64,000 nucleotides of DNA from Roseovarius carneus (GTDB lineage Bacteria > Pseudomonadota > Alphaproteobacteria > Rhodobacterales > Rhodobacteraceae), in the NCBI RefSeq assembly GCF_020141465.1, contig NZ_JAHSPD010000001.1, positions 974,374-1,038,373 of the forward strand, given 5' to 3'. The translations under genes and the position numbers were made by a program. Shown one piece after another: positions 52,604 to 60,053 of this stretch; the first letter of the stretch is position 1, and every line of letters begins with the position of its first letter. The notes under the pieces are model-generated. The model made no database searches. It was given only the letters and a program-made list of their open reading frames with translations, and was not told the origin of the DNA.

Positions 52604-53728
52604 TCAGCGCTCCAAAAGGACGGCGGCGGTGTCGGTCCACGACACCCAGACGCGATCCTCCCACGTGAAGGGACGGTTGGCGAGGCGGCGTGTATTGGCC
52701 GTCTGCGCCTTGATGATTTGCCCCGTGGCCAGTTGCACGTGATAGGTCGAAAGGTTCCCCAAATAGGCGATATCGAGGATTTTACCCTCAAGCGCGTTGC
52801 GCACCCCCTCGGGGCGGTCCTTGCTGATCATCACCTTTTCGGGGCGGATCGCCAGATGGGCGGTCTGGCCTTGCGTCAGATCCAGACCGGAGGCGGCAAA
52901 GAGGTCTGGCTGTCCTTCGGCAAAGGCGATGCTATAGCCGCCCTTGGCCTTGCTGGCGCGCCCCTCTAGAATGGTCACTTCCCCGATAAAGTCAGCGACA
53001 TAGACGGAGCCGGGCATCTCGTAGATATGCGCCGGCGTGTCGGCCTGAATGATGCGGCCATCATCCATCACCGCCACGCGGGAGGCGACGGTCATTGCCT
53101 CTTCTTGGTCATGCGTCACGATTACGAATGTGGTGCCGGTTTTTTCCTGAATGTCCATCAACTCAAACTGCGTGTCTTGGCGCAGCTTAGCGTCGAGTGC
53201 GCCCAAAGGCTCATCCAGCAACAAAAGCTTTGGGGCTTTGGCGAGGCTCCGCGCAAGCGCCACGCGCTGCCTTTGCCCGCCGGAAATCTGGTGCGGTTTG
53301 CGCTGGGCGAATTTCTCCAGCCGGGTCAGTTTGAGCATCTGCTCCACCCGTGCCGCGATCTCATCCTTGGGCATTGTGCCGCGCTTGAGGCCAAACGCGA
53401 TATTCTCCCAGACCGACAGGTGCGGAAAGAGCGCGTAGGACTGAAACATCATGTTCACGGCGCGTTTGTTGGGCGGGATGGGCGCTATATCCTGCCCCGA
53501 GAGGAGGATCTTGCCGCTCGTGGGGGTCTCGAACCCGGCGAGCATCCGCATCATCGTGGTCTTGCCACAGCCCGAGGGGCCAAGCAGCGCGAAGAACTCT
53601 TTTTCGTAGATATCGAAGGTCTGATTGTCGATTGCGGTGAAATCACCAAAACGCTTGGTCACACCTTTGAACTCGATCAGAGGTTTGGCGCTTGGATCAT
53701 TCCACGGCTCAAATGCAGTCTGGCTCAT
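52604..53728 (-). CDS. potG: Polyamine ABC transporter ATPase PotG
   Basis: 374 residues from the ATG at 53728; the longer frame upstream covers the potF terminator and is not used. Walker A GPSGCGKTT, signature ISGGQRQRVALARS, Walker B LLLLDEPLGALD, and a C-terminal TOBE domain (AIRPEKVMIS). Powers putrescine uptake with PotH and PotI. A stem-loop terminator separates it from potF upstream. Confidence 0.92.
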   Translation of the reverse strand: MSQTAFEPWNDPSAKPLIEFKGVTKRFGDFTAIDNQTFDIYEKEFFALLGPSGCGKTTMMRMLAGFETPTSGKILLSGQDIAPIPPNKRAVNMMFQSYALFPHLSVWENIAFGLKRGTMPKDEIAARVEQMLKLTRLEKFAQRKPHQISGGQRQRVALARSLAKAPKLLLLDEPLGALDAKLRQDTQFELMDIQEKTGTTFVIVTHDQEEAMTVASRVAVMDDGRIIQADTPAHIYEMPGSVYVADFIGEVTILEGRASKAKGGYSIAFAEGQPDLFAASGLDLTQGQTAHLAIRPEKVMISKDRPEGVRNALEGKILDIAYLGNLSTYHVQLATGQIIKAQTANTRRLANRPFTWEDRVWVSWTDTAAVLLER

Positions 53729-53760
53729 GCAAGTAGTCCCCCCAAGGCCGCGCTGGGCCG

Positions 53761-53794
53761 GAAAAAAGCCCGCCCCGGTGTGATCCGGCGCGGG
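53761..53794 (-). terminator. Intrinsic terminator/attenuator between potF and potG
   Basis: Minus-strand CCCGCGCCGG, loop ATCACA, CCGGGGCGGG (one C-C mismatch) followed by C and six T. It lies 11 bases beyond the potF stop and 33 before the potG start. Partial termination here would make the binding protein more abundant than the membrane parts. Confidence 0.82.
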
Positions 53795-53804
53795 CCAACA
53801 GGCA

Positions 53805-54890
53805 TCAGACGCCCGATTTGATCTTGGTCCACATGCGCGTGACGACACGCTGCACCTTGGGACCATAAGGCGTGGTGGTGTAGAGGTTCTCCAGCGTCGC
53901 CTCATCAGGGTAAATCGCGGGGTCCCCGATCACATCCTCGGCCAGAAGCGGTTTGGACGCCTCATTGCCGTTGGCATAATAGACGTAGTTTGACGCATCG
54001 GCCATGTTCTGCGCGTCCATGATGAAGTTCAGGAACACATGGGCCGCATCGGGGTTTGGCGCGTCCACCGGGATCGCCATTTGGTCAAACCACATCAGCG
54101 CGCCCTCGGACGGTGCGTTATACGCGATCTCGACGCCGTTTTCCGCCTCCGCCGCGCGGTCACGCGCCTGAAGGATATCACCGGACCAGCCGAAGGCGAC
54201 GCAGATGTCCCCATTGGCCAGAGCGTTGATATATTCCGAGCTGTGGAACTTGGTCACATGCTCGCGCACACCCATCAAAACGGGCTCTGCCAATGCGATC
54301 ACATCGGGGTCCTGGCTGTCGGGATCTTCGCCGATATATTTCAGCGCAGCGGGGATCATCTCGGCGGGGGCATCAAGGAAATGCACGCCGCAGGAGGCCA
54401 GCTTTTCCATATTGCCGGGCTCGAAGATCAGCGAGAGCGAGTCGATCGGAGCGTCTTCGCCCAGAATCTCGGTCACTTTGCCGACGTTCACGCCAATACC
54501 CGTGGTGCCCCACATATAGTTAATGGAATATTCATTTCCGGGGTCATATTGCGCCGTGCGCGCCTCGACCACATCCCACATATTGACGTGGTTTGGCAGT
54601 TTGCTGAGATCCAGCTTTTGGAAGGCGCCCGCCGTGATCTGACGTTGCAGGAACGTGCCCGAGGGCACAACCACGTCATATCCCGCGCCGCCTGCCAGCA
54701 TTTTGGTCTCAAGCACTTCGTTGCTGTCGAAGACGTCATAGATAAGATCGATGCCCGTCTCGGCCTCGAACTTCTCCAGCAGCGCTTCGTCGATATAGTC
54801 GGACCAGTTATACACACGCACTTCATCGGCGCCGGCAGAGGCTGCGGCCAGCGCAAGGGCGGCTGTGGTGGTCAGAAAGGTCGTTTTCAT
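53805..54890 (-). CDS. potF: Putrescine-binding periplasmic protein PotF
   Basis: 361 residues: signal peptide (FLTTTAALALAAASAGA), then VRVYNWSDYIDEALLEKFEAETGI, the classic PotF/PotD start. GTTGIGVNVGKV, GDICVAFGWSGDILQA and AIPVDAPNPDAAHVFLNFIM are conserved ligand-site regions. GGGAGAT precedes the ATG. First gene of potFGHI-puuB. The 5' leader contains a hairpin and a possible GntR site. Confidence 0.93.
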   Translation of the reverse strand: MKTTFLTTTAALALAAASAGADEVRVYNWSDYIDEALLEKFEAETGIDLIYDVFDSNEVLETKMLAGGAGYDVVVPSGTFLQRQITAGAFQKLDLSKLPNHVNMWDVVEARTAQYDPGNEYSINYMWGTTGIGVNVGKVTEILGEDAPIDSLSLIFEPGNMEKLASCGVHFLDAPAEMIPAALKYIGEDPDSQDPDVIALAEPVLMGVREHVTKFHSSEYINALANGDICVAFGWSGDILQARDRAAEAENGVEIAYNAPSEGALMWFDQMAIPVDAPNPDAAHVFLNFIMDAQNMADASNYVYYANGNEASKPLLAEDVIGDPAIYPDEATLENLYTTTPYGPKVQRVVTRMWTKIKSGV

Positions 54891-54907
54891 TTTTATCTCC
54901 CGTTATG

Positions 54908-54924
54908 GGCAGATTTTCTCTGCC
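54908..54924 (-). promoter_or_regulatory. Leader hairpin upstream of potF
   Basis: On the minus strand GGCAGA, loop GAAAA, TCTGCC lies 18 to 34 bases before the potF start. It could stabilise the transcript or affect translation. Confidence 0.4.
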
Positions 54925-54933
54925 GGTACACTA

Positions 54934-54944
54934 CATTTGATCAT
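54934..54944. promoter_or_regulatory. CATTTGATCAT motif in potF/gntR intergenic region (candidate operator 1)
   Basis: CATTTGATCAT is identical to 55772-55782, upstream of the aminotransferase. The core TGATCA is palindromic. The site is 44 bases before potF and 95 bases before gntR, suitable for control of the potF operon by the adjacent GntR protein. Confidence 0.5.
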
Positions 54945-55038
54945 GTTTCCGCATAAGCGCAATATGGTATTGTTTTCACGCAGCCGTTAAGCTGACAAGC
55001 CAATAGACGGGCGCGGTAGGCACAAAAGGCAAGAGCAG

Positions 55039-55740
55039 ATGCAACAACAGGTAGCGAATTGGGATGACGCGAGCACGGGCACGGGAGAAGCAGGGCTTCC
55101 GGCGCATGAGCTGATTTACCGCCAGCTGCGCGAGATGATCCTCTTTGGCGACCTGACCCCAGGCCAAGCGGTGACCATTCAGGGCCTCACCGCCGAGCTG
55201 GGGGCGGGCATGACCCCCGTGCGCGAGGCGATCCGGCGGCTGACCTCGCAAGGTGCGTTGGAGTTTCAAGGCAATCGGCGGGTGTCTGTGCCGCTTCTAA
55301 AAACGGGCGATATTGATGAAATGATCGTAGCGCGTGAATGGCTTGATCCATACCTCACCCGCCGCGCCGCCTTGGCAGCGAGCGGGACCGACGCAGACCA
55401 GCTTGCCGAGATTGACGCAGCACTTGATCTTGCGATCCGCCGGGGCGATCTGCGCGCCTATTTACAGGGCAATTACGAGTTTCACATGATGCTCTACACT
55501 TTGGCGGGCTCGCCCTTGCTTGCCGAGCTTGCCGAGGGCCTCTGGCTCAGGTTTGGCCCGTCGATGCGGGTGGTGTGCGGGCGGATGGGCACGCAGAACC
55601 TTCCCGATAATCACAAGGCGGCGATAGCGGCTCTGCGTGCCGCCGATCCGGATGCGGCGGCCGAAGCCATTGAGCGCGACGTGCGTCAGGGGATGGAGCA
55701 GCTACGCCTGTCGTTGGAGCCGCCTGTCGCCGCGACCTGA
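55039..55740 (+). CDS. GntR/FadR-family transcriptional regulator
   Basis: 233 residues. N-terminal winged helix: LIYRQLREMILFGDLTPGQA, then TPVREAIRRLTSQGALE (recognition helix) ; C-terminal all-helical FCD ligand-binding domain with DPYLTRRAALAA, FHMMLYTLAGSPLL and DNHKAAIAALRA. FCD regulators bind small carboxylates via a metal. Here, between potFGHI-puuB and the SpuC-like gene, it most likely senses a polyamine breakdown product and represses both sides. Confidence 0.85.
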   Translation: MQQQVANWDDASTGTGEAGLPAHELIYRQLREMILFGDLTPGQAVTIQGLTAELGAGMTPVREAIRRLTSQGALEFQGNRRVSVPLLKTGDIDEMIVAREWLDPYLTRRAALAASGTDADQLAEIDAALDLAIRRGDLRAYLQGNYEFHMMLYTLAGSPLLAELAEGLWLRFGPSMRVVCGRMGTQNLPDNHKAAIAALRAADPDAAAEAIERDVRQGMEQLRLSLEPPVAAT

Positions 55741-55771
55741 GCATGGCGATTTGATTCGATTGACTTCCCGG

Positions 55772-55782
55772 CATTTGATCAT
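55772..55782. promoter_or_regulatory. CATTTGATCAT motif upstream of the aminotransferase (candidate operator 2)
   Basis: Identical 11-mer to 54934-54944, about 60 bases before the aminotransferase ATG. The two copies flank the gntR gene. Confidence 0.5.
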
Positions 55783-55841
55783 ATTCTGGAGGTGAGATCC
55801 CCCAACGCTGAGGGGGAGCAACGCTGCGAAAGGCTCCGCTC

Positions 55842-57236
55842 ATGAACATGATCACCAACCACATGCCCACCGAGGAGCTTCGTGCCCTTGATGGCGCGCA
55901 TCACATGCACCCGTTCACGCATAACAATGATCTGTCCGAGAAGGGCGCGCGTATCATTTCCCGCGCGCGCGGGATGACCCTGACCGACACTGACGGCAAT
56001 GATTACCTCGATGCGATGGCGGGTTTGTGGTGCGTCAATATCGGTTATGGTCGCACAGAGCCTGCGGATGCGGCTGCCCGCCAGATGCGCGAATTGCCCT
56101 ATTACAACACGTTCTTTCAAACGAGCCATGTGCCCGCCATTGCGCTGAGCGCGAAGCTGGCCGAGCTGGCGCCCGAAAACATGAATCATGTATTTTATGC
56201 CAATTCAGGATCGGAGGCGAATGACACCAATATTCGCATGGTGCGTACCTATTGGGCTGAAAAGGGCCACCCCGAGAAGAAAATCATCATCAGCCGCAAG
56301 AACGCCTATCACGGCTCGTCCATGGGTAGCGCCAGCCTTGGCGGCATGAGCTTTATGCATGACCAAGGTGGAATGCCGATCCCGGACATTCACCACATTG
56401 ATCAGCCCGATTGGTACCTTGAGGGCGGCGATATGAGCCCCGAGGAGTTCGGTCTGGAGCGTGCACGACAGCTTGAGAAGGCCATCCATGATCTGGGTGA
56501 AAACCGCGTGGCCGCCTTCATCGCCGAACCGATCCAAGGCGCGGGCGGCGTGATCATCCCGCCCAGCACCTATTGGCCCGAAATTCAGCGGATTTGCGAC
56601 GCGCATGACATCCTGCTGATCGCTGATGAGGTGATCTGCGGCTTTGGACGGACGGGCGAATGGTTCGGCAGCGAAACGCTGGGAATCCGCCCAGATATTA
56701 TGACGATCGCCAAGGGGCTGAGTTCCGGCTACGCGCCCATTGGCGGCTCCATGGTCAGCGACGAGATCGCAGCTGTGATTGATAATTGCGAATTTGCGCA
56801 TGGCTATACTTATTCGGGCCATCCGGTGTCCTGTGCCGTGGCGCTGGAAAACCTGCGCATCCTGCAAGAAGAGGGCCTTGTGGATCGCACACGCAACACG
56901 TCAGGTCCATTGCTGGCCAAGGCATGGCACGCATTGGGCGATCACCCTTTGGTAGGCGACACAAGTTTGGTCGGACTGATGGGCTCCATTGCGCTGACCC
57001 CGCATAAGGAAAGCCGCGCGAAGTTTGCCTCCAAAGAAGGGGCCGTCGGACTGATCTGTCGCGAGTTTTGCTTCAAGAACGGGCTGGTGATGCGCCATGT
57101 GGGCAACCGGATGGTGATCTCGCCGCCGCTGGTCATCACGCCCGAGGAGATTACTGCCTTCACGGATCGTGCACGGCTCGCACTGGACCTGACGCACAAA
57201 CACCTCGTGGATGAGGGTATGATGAAAGCCGCTTAA
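55842..57236 (+). CDS. spuC: Class III aminotransferase, putrescine-pyruvate transaminase (SpuC) type
   Basis: 464 residues, fold-type I PLP enzyme: YLDAMAGLWCVNIGYGR, FYANSGSEANDTNIRMVRTYW, AYHGSSMGSASLGG, IAEPIQGAGGVIIPP, LIADEVICGFGRTG (Asp contacting PLP nitrogen) and IAKGLSSGYAPIGG (PLP lysine). SpuC-like enzymes move the putrescine amino group to pyruvate. Position beside polyamine importers and the shared motif upstream support this. Omega-amino acid:pyruvate transaminase is the alternative. Confidence 0.85.
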   Translation: MNMITNHMPTEELRALDGAHHMHPFTHNNDLSEKGARIISRARGMTLTDTDGNDYLDAMAGLWCVNIGYGRTEPADAAARQMRELPYYNTFFQTSHVPAIALSAKLAELAPENMNHVFYANSGSEANDTNIRMVRTYWAEKGHPEKKIIISRKNAYHGSSMGSASLGGMSFMHDQGGMPIPDIHHIDQPDWYLEGGDMSPEEFGLERARQLEKAIHDLGENRVAAFIAEPIQGAGGVIIPPSTYWPEIQRICDAHDILLIADEVICGFGRTGEWFGSETLGIRPDIMTIAKGLSSGYAPIGGSMVSDEIAAVIDNCEFAHGYTYSGHPVSCAVALENLRILQEEGLVDRTRNTSGPLLAKAWHALGDHPLVGDTSLVGLMGSIALTPHKESRAKFASKEGAVGLICREFCFKNGLVMRHVGNRMVISPPLVITPEEITAFTDRARLALDLTHKHLVDEGMMKAA

Positions 57237-57244
57237 GGCCCTGC

Positions 57245-57276
57245 GCGGCGCGCTCCGAATATGGCAGGCGCGCCGC
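57245..57276 (+). terminator. Hairpin after the aminotransferase gene (possible terminator without U tract)
   Basis: GCGGCGCGC (57245-57253) pairs with GCGCGCCGC (57268-57276), 14-base loop, starting nine bases after the stop. No run of T follows, so it may only stabilise the mRNA. The rest of the 275-bp gap to the next start is AT-rich and likely contains the promoter of the second polyamine operon; I see no further gene in it. Confidence 0.45.
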
Positions 57277-57511
57277 CCCAAATACTGCAAAAACGTGTGC
57301 GCCACGCCCCGTTGATTCTCACAAAGTGCTGAAAATTTGAGCGCTGCCTGTAAAAGCCGCGAAAATTAAGTATTTATTTTCCGGGCTTTACTACTCCTGT
57401 CCTTCTGAATTTCCCAAACCTCATAGGATTGGTTGCATATATCCACAGCCGTGCTTTAAGTTGCTCTTTGAACGCGAAGTAATCGCGAATGATAACCTCG
57501 GGGAGCCCACT

Positions 57512-58612
57512 TTGGCCGCATCCAACAGCAGCGATGCGTTCGTAGAATTCGAACGTGTGCAAAAAAGTTATGACGGCGAAACGCTGGTCGTCAAAGATCT
57601 GAATCTCAACATTCCAAAGGGCGAGTTTCTCACAATGCTTGGGCCCTCCGGGTCGGGCAAGACAACGTGCCTGATGATGCTGGCGGGGTTCGAGACAGCC
57701 ACACATGGCGACATCCGCCTTGATGGAAAATCAATCAACAACATCCCGCCGCACAAGCGCGGCATCGGCATGGTGTTCCAGAATTACGCGCTTTTCCCGC
57801 ACATGACGATTGCGGAAAACCTCGCCTTCCCCCTTGAAGTGCGCAAAATCGACAAATCCGACCGCGAGGCGAAGGTTAAACGAGCCCTCGAAATGGTCGA
57901 GATGGGCGATTTCGGAGGCCGCCGTCCGTCGCAGCTTTCGGGCGGTCAGCAGCAACGTGTAGCACTCGCGCGCGCGTTGGTGTTTGAGCCGGAATTGGTG
58001 CTGATGGACGAGCCGCTTGGCGCACTGGACAAGCAACTTCGGGAGAAGATGCAATTTGAGATCACCCATCTGGCCCACAATCTCGGGATCACCACGGTCT
58101 ATGTGACGCATGACCAGACCGAAGCGCTGACCATGTCGGACCGTGTCGCGGTGTTTGATGACGGCCGTATTCAGCAGATTGCGCCACCCGATCAGCTCTA
58201 TGAAGAGCCCGAGAACAGTTTCGTTGCGCAATTCATCGGTGAGAACAACACGATGATGGGCACGATCAAGGAGATCAAAGGCGGTGTCGCGCTGGTCGAG
58301 CTGGATGGTGGTGAAATGATCGACGCCAAGCCCGTGAACGTGAGCGAAGTCGGTGCGCGCACCCGTGTGTCCATCCGCCCTGAGCGCGTCGAGGTGGACA
58401 AGAACCGCCTTAAGAAAGGCGCGCACACGCTCAAGGCCGAAGTGCTGGAATTCATTTATATGGGCGATATCTTCCGCACCCGTCTGCGGGTGGCTGGCAA
58501 TGATGAGTTCATTGTGAAAACACGCAATGCGCCTGATCAACGTCGGATGCAGCCGGGTGAGCAGATTGATATCGGCTGGTTGCCCGAGGATTGCCGCGCG
58601 CTTGAGGCGTAA
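57512..58612 (+). CDS. potA: Polyamine ABC transporter ATPase (PotA type), second importer
   Basis: 366 residues if the start is the TTG at 57512, which has GGGGAG six bases upstream. An upstream TTG at 57461 lacks a site, and the first ATG falls past the Walker A region. Walker A GPSGSGKTT, signature LSGGQQQRVALARAL, Walker B LVLMDEPLGALD, TOBE-like C-terminus (SIRPERVEVD). First gene of the second importer operon. Its substrate is probably spermidine/putrescine but could be a related compound. Confidence 0.88.
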   Translation: MAASNSSDAFVEFERVQKSYDGETLVVKDLNLNIPKGEFLTMLGPSGSGKTTCLMMLAGFETATHGDIRLDGKSINNIPPHKRGIGMVFQNYALFPHMTIAENLAFPLEVRKIDKSDREAKVKRALEMVEMGDFGGRRPSQLSGGQQQRVALARALVFEPELVLMDEPLGALDKQLREKMQFEITHLAHNLGITTVYVTHDQTEALTMSDRVAVFDDGRIQQIAPPDQLYEEPENSFVAQFIGENNTMMGTIKEIKGGVALVELDGGEMIDAKPVNVSEVGARTRVSIRPERVEVDKNRLKKGAHTLKAEVLEFIYMGDIFRTRLRVAGNDEFIVKTRNAPDQRRMQPGEQIDIGWLPEDCRALEA

Positions 58613-58631
58613 TAGGTAATAGGAATATCGC

Positions 58632-58650
58632 GGCTCTGCACGCCAGAGCC
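58632..58650 (+). promoter_or_regulatory. Hairpin between the ATPase and binding-protein genes
   Basis: GGCTCTG, loop CACGC, CAGAGCC, a perfect seven-base stem starting 20 bases after the ATPase stop, without a T run. Probably a processing or stabilising element. Confidence 0.5.
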
Positions 58651-58729
58651 CGATTGAATAGAGGTTCCGAGCCCATCCCGTGGCAGGGGCCTCACCAAGC
58701 AAATAACGGGATCACTTAGGGAGACTATA

Positions 58730-59833
58730 ATGAAACTTCGTAAATCACTTATGGCCACAACGGCTCTGACGGTTGCGGCTGGTATGGCCGCTGCTCAGGA
58801 CATGCCGATGGAAATGACCATCGTCAGCTGGGGCGGGGCCTACACCAAGTCGCAGCAGAACGCGTACCACACGCCCTATTCCGAGAAGACCGGCGTGACC
58901 ATCATCAACGATGACAGCTCTGCCGAGGCCGTGGCCAAACTGCGCGCCATGAACGAAGCGGGCAACATCACATGGGATGTTGTTGACGTGGTTGCGGCCG
59001 ACGCCATTCGCCTCTGCGACGAGGGTCTGGCGATGGAAATCGACCATGACACAATGCTGGCAACTGCCCCCGATGGCACGCCCGCAACCGAGGATTTCGG
59101 TGATCTGATCGTGTCCGATTGCTTCATTCCGCAGATTGTTTATTCGATCACCGTGGGCTACCGCACCGATCTGGTGGGCGATACGCCTCCGACAAGCATC
59201 TGTGCGCTGTTCGACACCGAAGCCTATCCCGGCCAGCGGTCGCTTGAGAAGCGCCCGATCGTCAACATGGAATGGGCGCTGCTCTGTGATGGTGTGGCCA
59301 AGGCAGACGTCTATGACGTGCTGGCGACCGAAGAGGGCCAGAATCAGGCTCTGGCAAAGCTCGATACGATCAAGGACGATGTCGTCTGGTGGTCTGCCGG
59401 TGCCGACACGCCCCAGCTTCTGGCCGATGGCGAAGTCATCATGGGATCGACCTATAATGGCCGTCTGTTCAGCCTGATCGAAGAGCAAGGTCAGCCTGTC
59501 GGCATGCTCTGGGACGCACAGGTGTTCGACCTTGACGGTTGGATCATTCCCACCGGCCTCAGCCCCGAGCGTCAGGCCCGCGCACTTGATTACATCATGT
59601 TCGCGACCGACACGCAGCGTCTGGCCGATCAGGCTTCGTGGATCAGCTATGGCCCTGCGCGCAAATCGTCCGCTCCTTTGGTCGGCACACATGCCGAGCT
59701 GGGTATCGAGATGGCGCCGCACATGCCTACCGATCCTGCAAACGCCGAGAACACGTTCTTGTACAACTACGAGTTCTGGGCTGATTATCGCGACGATATG
59801 GATGCGAAATTCCAAGCGTGGCTGGCTCAATAA
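58730..59833 (+). CDS. Polyamine-type ABC substrate-binding protein, second importer
   Basis: 367 residues, signal peptide (LMATTALTVAAGMAAAQ), then MTIVSWGGAYTKSQQNAYHTPY, the COG0687 start. WDVVDVVAADAIRLCDEG and IMGSTYNGRLFSLIEEQ lie in the ligand cleft region. AGGGAG precedes the ATG. Only modestly like PotF, so the ligand may be a polyamine or a larger amine. Hairpins precede and follow the gene, consistent with selective mRNA stabilisation of the binding protein. Confidence 0.87.
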   Translation: MKLRKSLMATTALTVAAGMAAAQDMPMEMTIVSWGGAYTKSQQNAYHTPYSEKTGVTIINDDSSAEAVAKLRAMNEAGNITWDVVDVVAADAIRLCDEGLAMEIDHDTMLATAPDGTPATEDFGDLIVSDCFIPQIVYSITVGYRTDLVGDTPPTSICALFDTEAYPGQRSLEKRPIVNMEWALLCDGVAKADVYDVLATEEGQNQALAKLDTIKDDVVWWSAGADTPQLLADGEVIMGSTYNGRLFSLIEEQGQPVGMLWDAQVFDLDGWIIPTGLSPERQARALDYIMFATDTQRLADQASWISYGPARKSSAPLVGTHAELGIEMAPHMPTDPANAENTFLYNYEFWADYRDDMDAKFQAWLAQ

Positions 59834-59860
59834 TCCGCGCTTTGCGCTGATTTGAAATGG

Positions 59861-59889
59861 GATGCGGCCCCTCGTGATGGGGCCGCATC
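59861..59889 (+). promoter_or_regulatory. Strong hairpin after the second binding-protein gene
   Basis: GATGCGGCCCC, loop TCGTGAT, GGGGCCGCATC: 11 perfect pairs, 28 bases after the stop. It is followed by an A run, not T, so it is unlikely to terminate on the plus strand and more likely protects the upstream mRNA 3' end. Confidence 0.7.
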
Positions 59890-59945
59890 ACCCTAAAAAA
59901 ACAAGCAGGCCCGCACAGGGCCTCATCCGGGGAAGGGATAGCAAA

Positions 59946-60050
59946 ATGAACAACGATTTGGACATTCTGCCAGCCTCGGCCCTGCGCTTTTCATCTGCCG
60001 CCGCTCTGCCTCGCGCAGACTGCAGTGCGGCACCCGCCAAAGGTCTCTGA
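59946..60050 (+). CDS. Possible 34-residue leader peptide ahead of the PotB-like permease
   Basis: ATG preceded by GGGGAAGGGATAGC; the peptide begins NNDLDILPASALRFSSAA and ends APAKGL, with one Cys. The stop lies three bases before the permease ATG, which lacks a good site of its own, so the small ORF may drive translation of the permease. No homology recognised. Confidence 0.45.
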   Translation: MNNDLDILPASALRFSSAAALPRADCSAAPAKGL

Positions 60051-60053
60051 GAT

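Noticed and set aside
59861..59889. Rho-independent terminator after the second binding-protein gene
   Set aside because: The hairpin is strong but followed by A, not T, and genes downstream clearly belong to the same importer; recorded as a stabilising hairpin instead.
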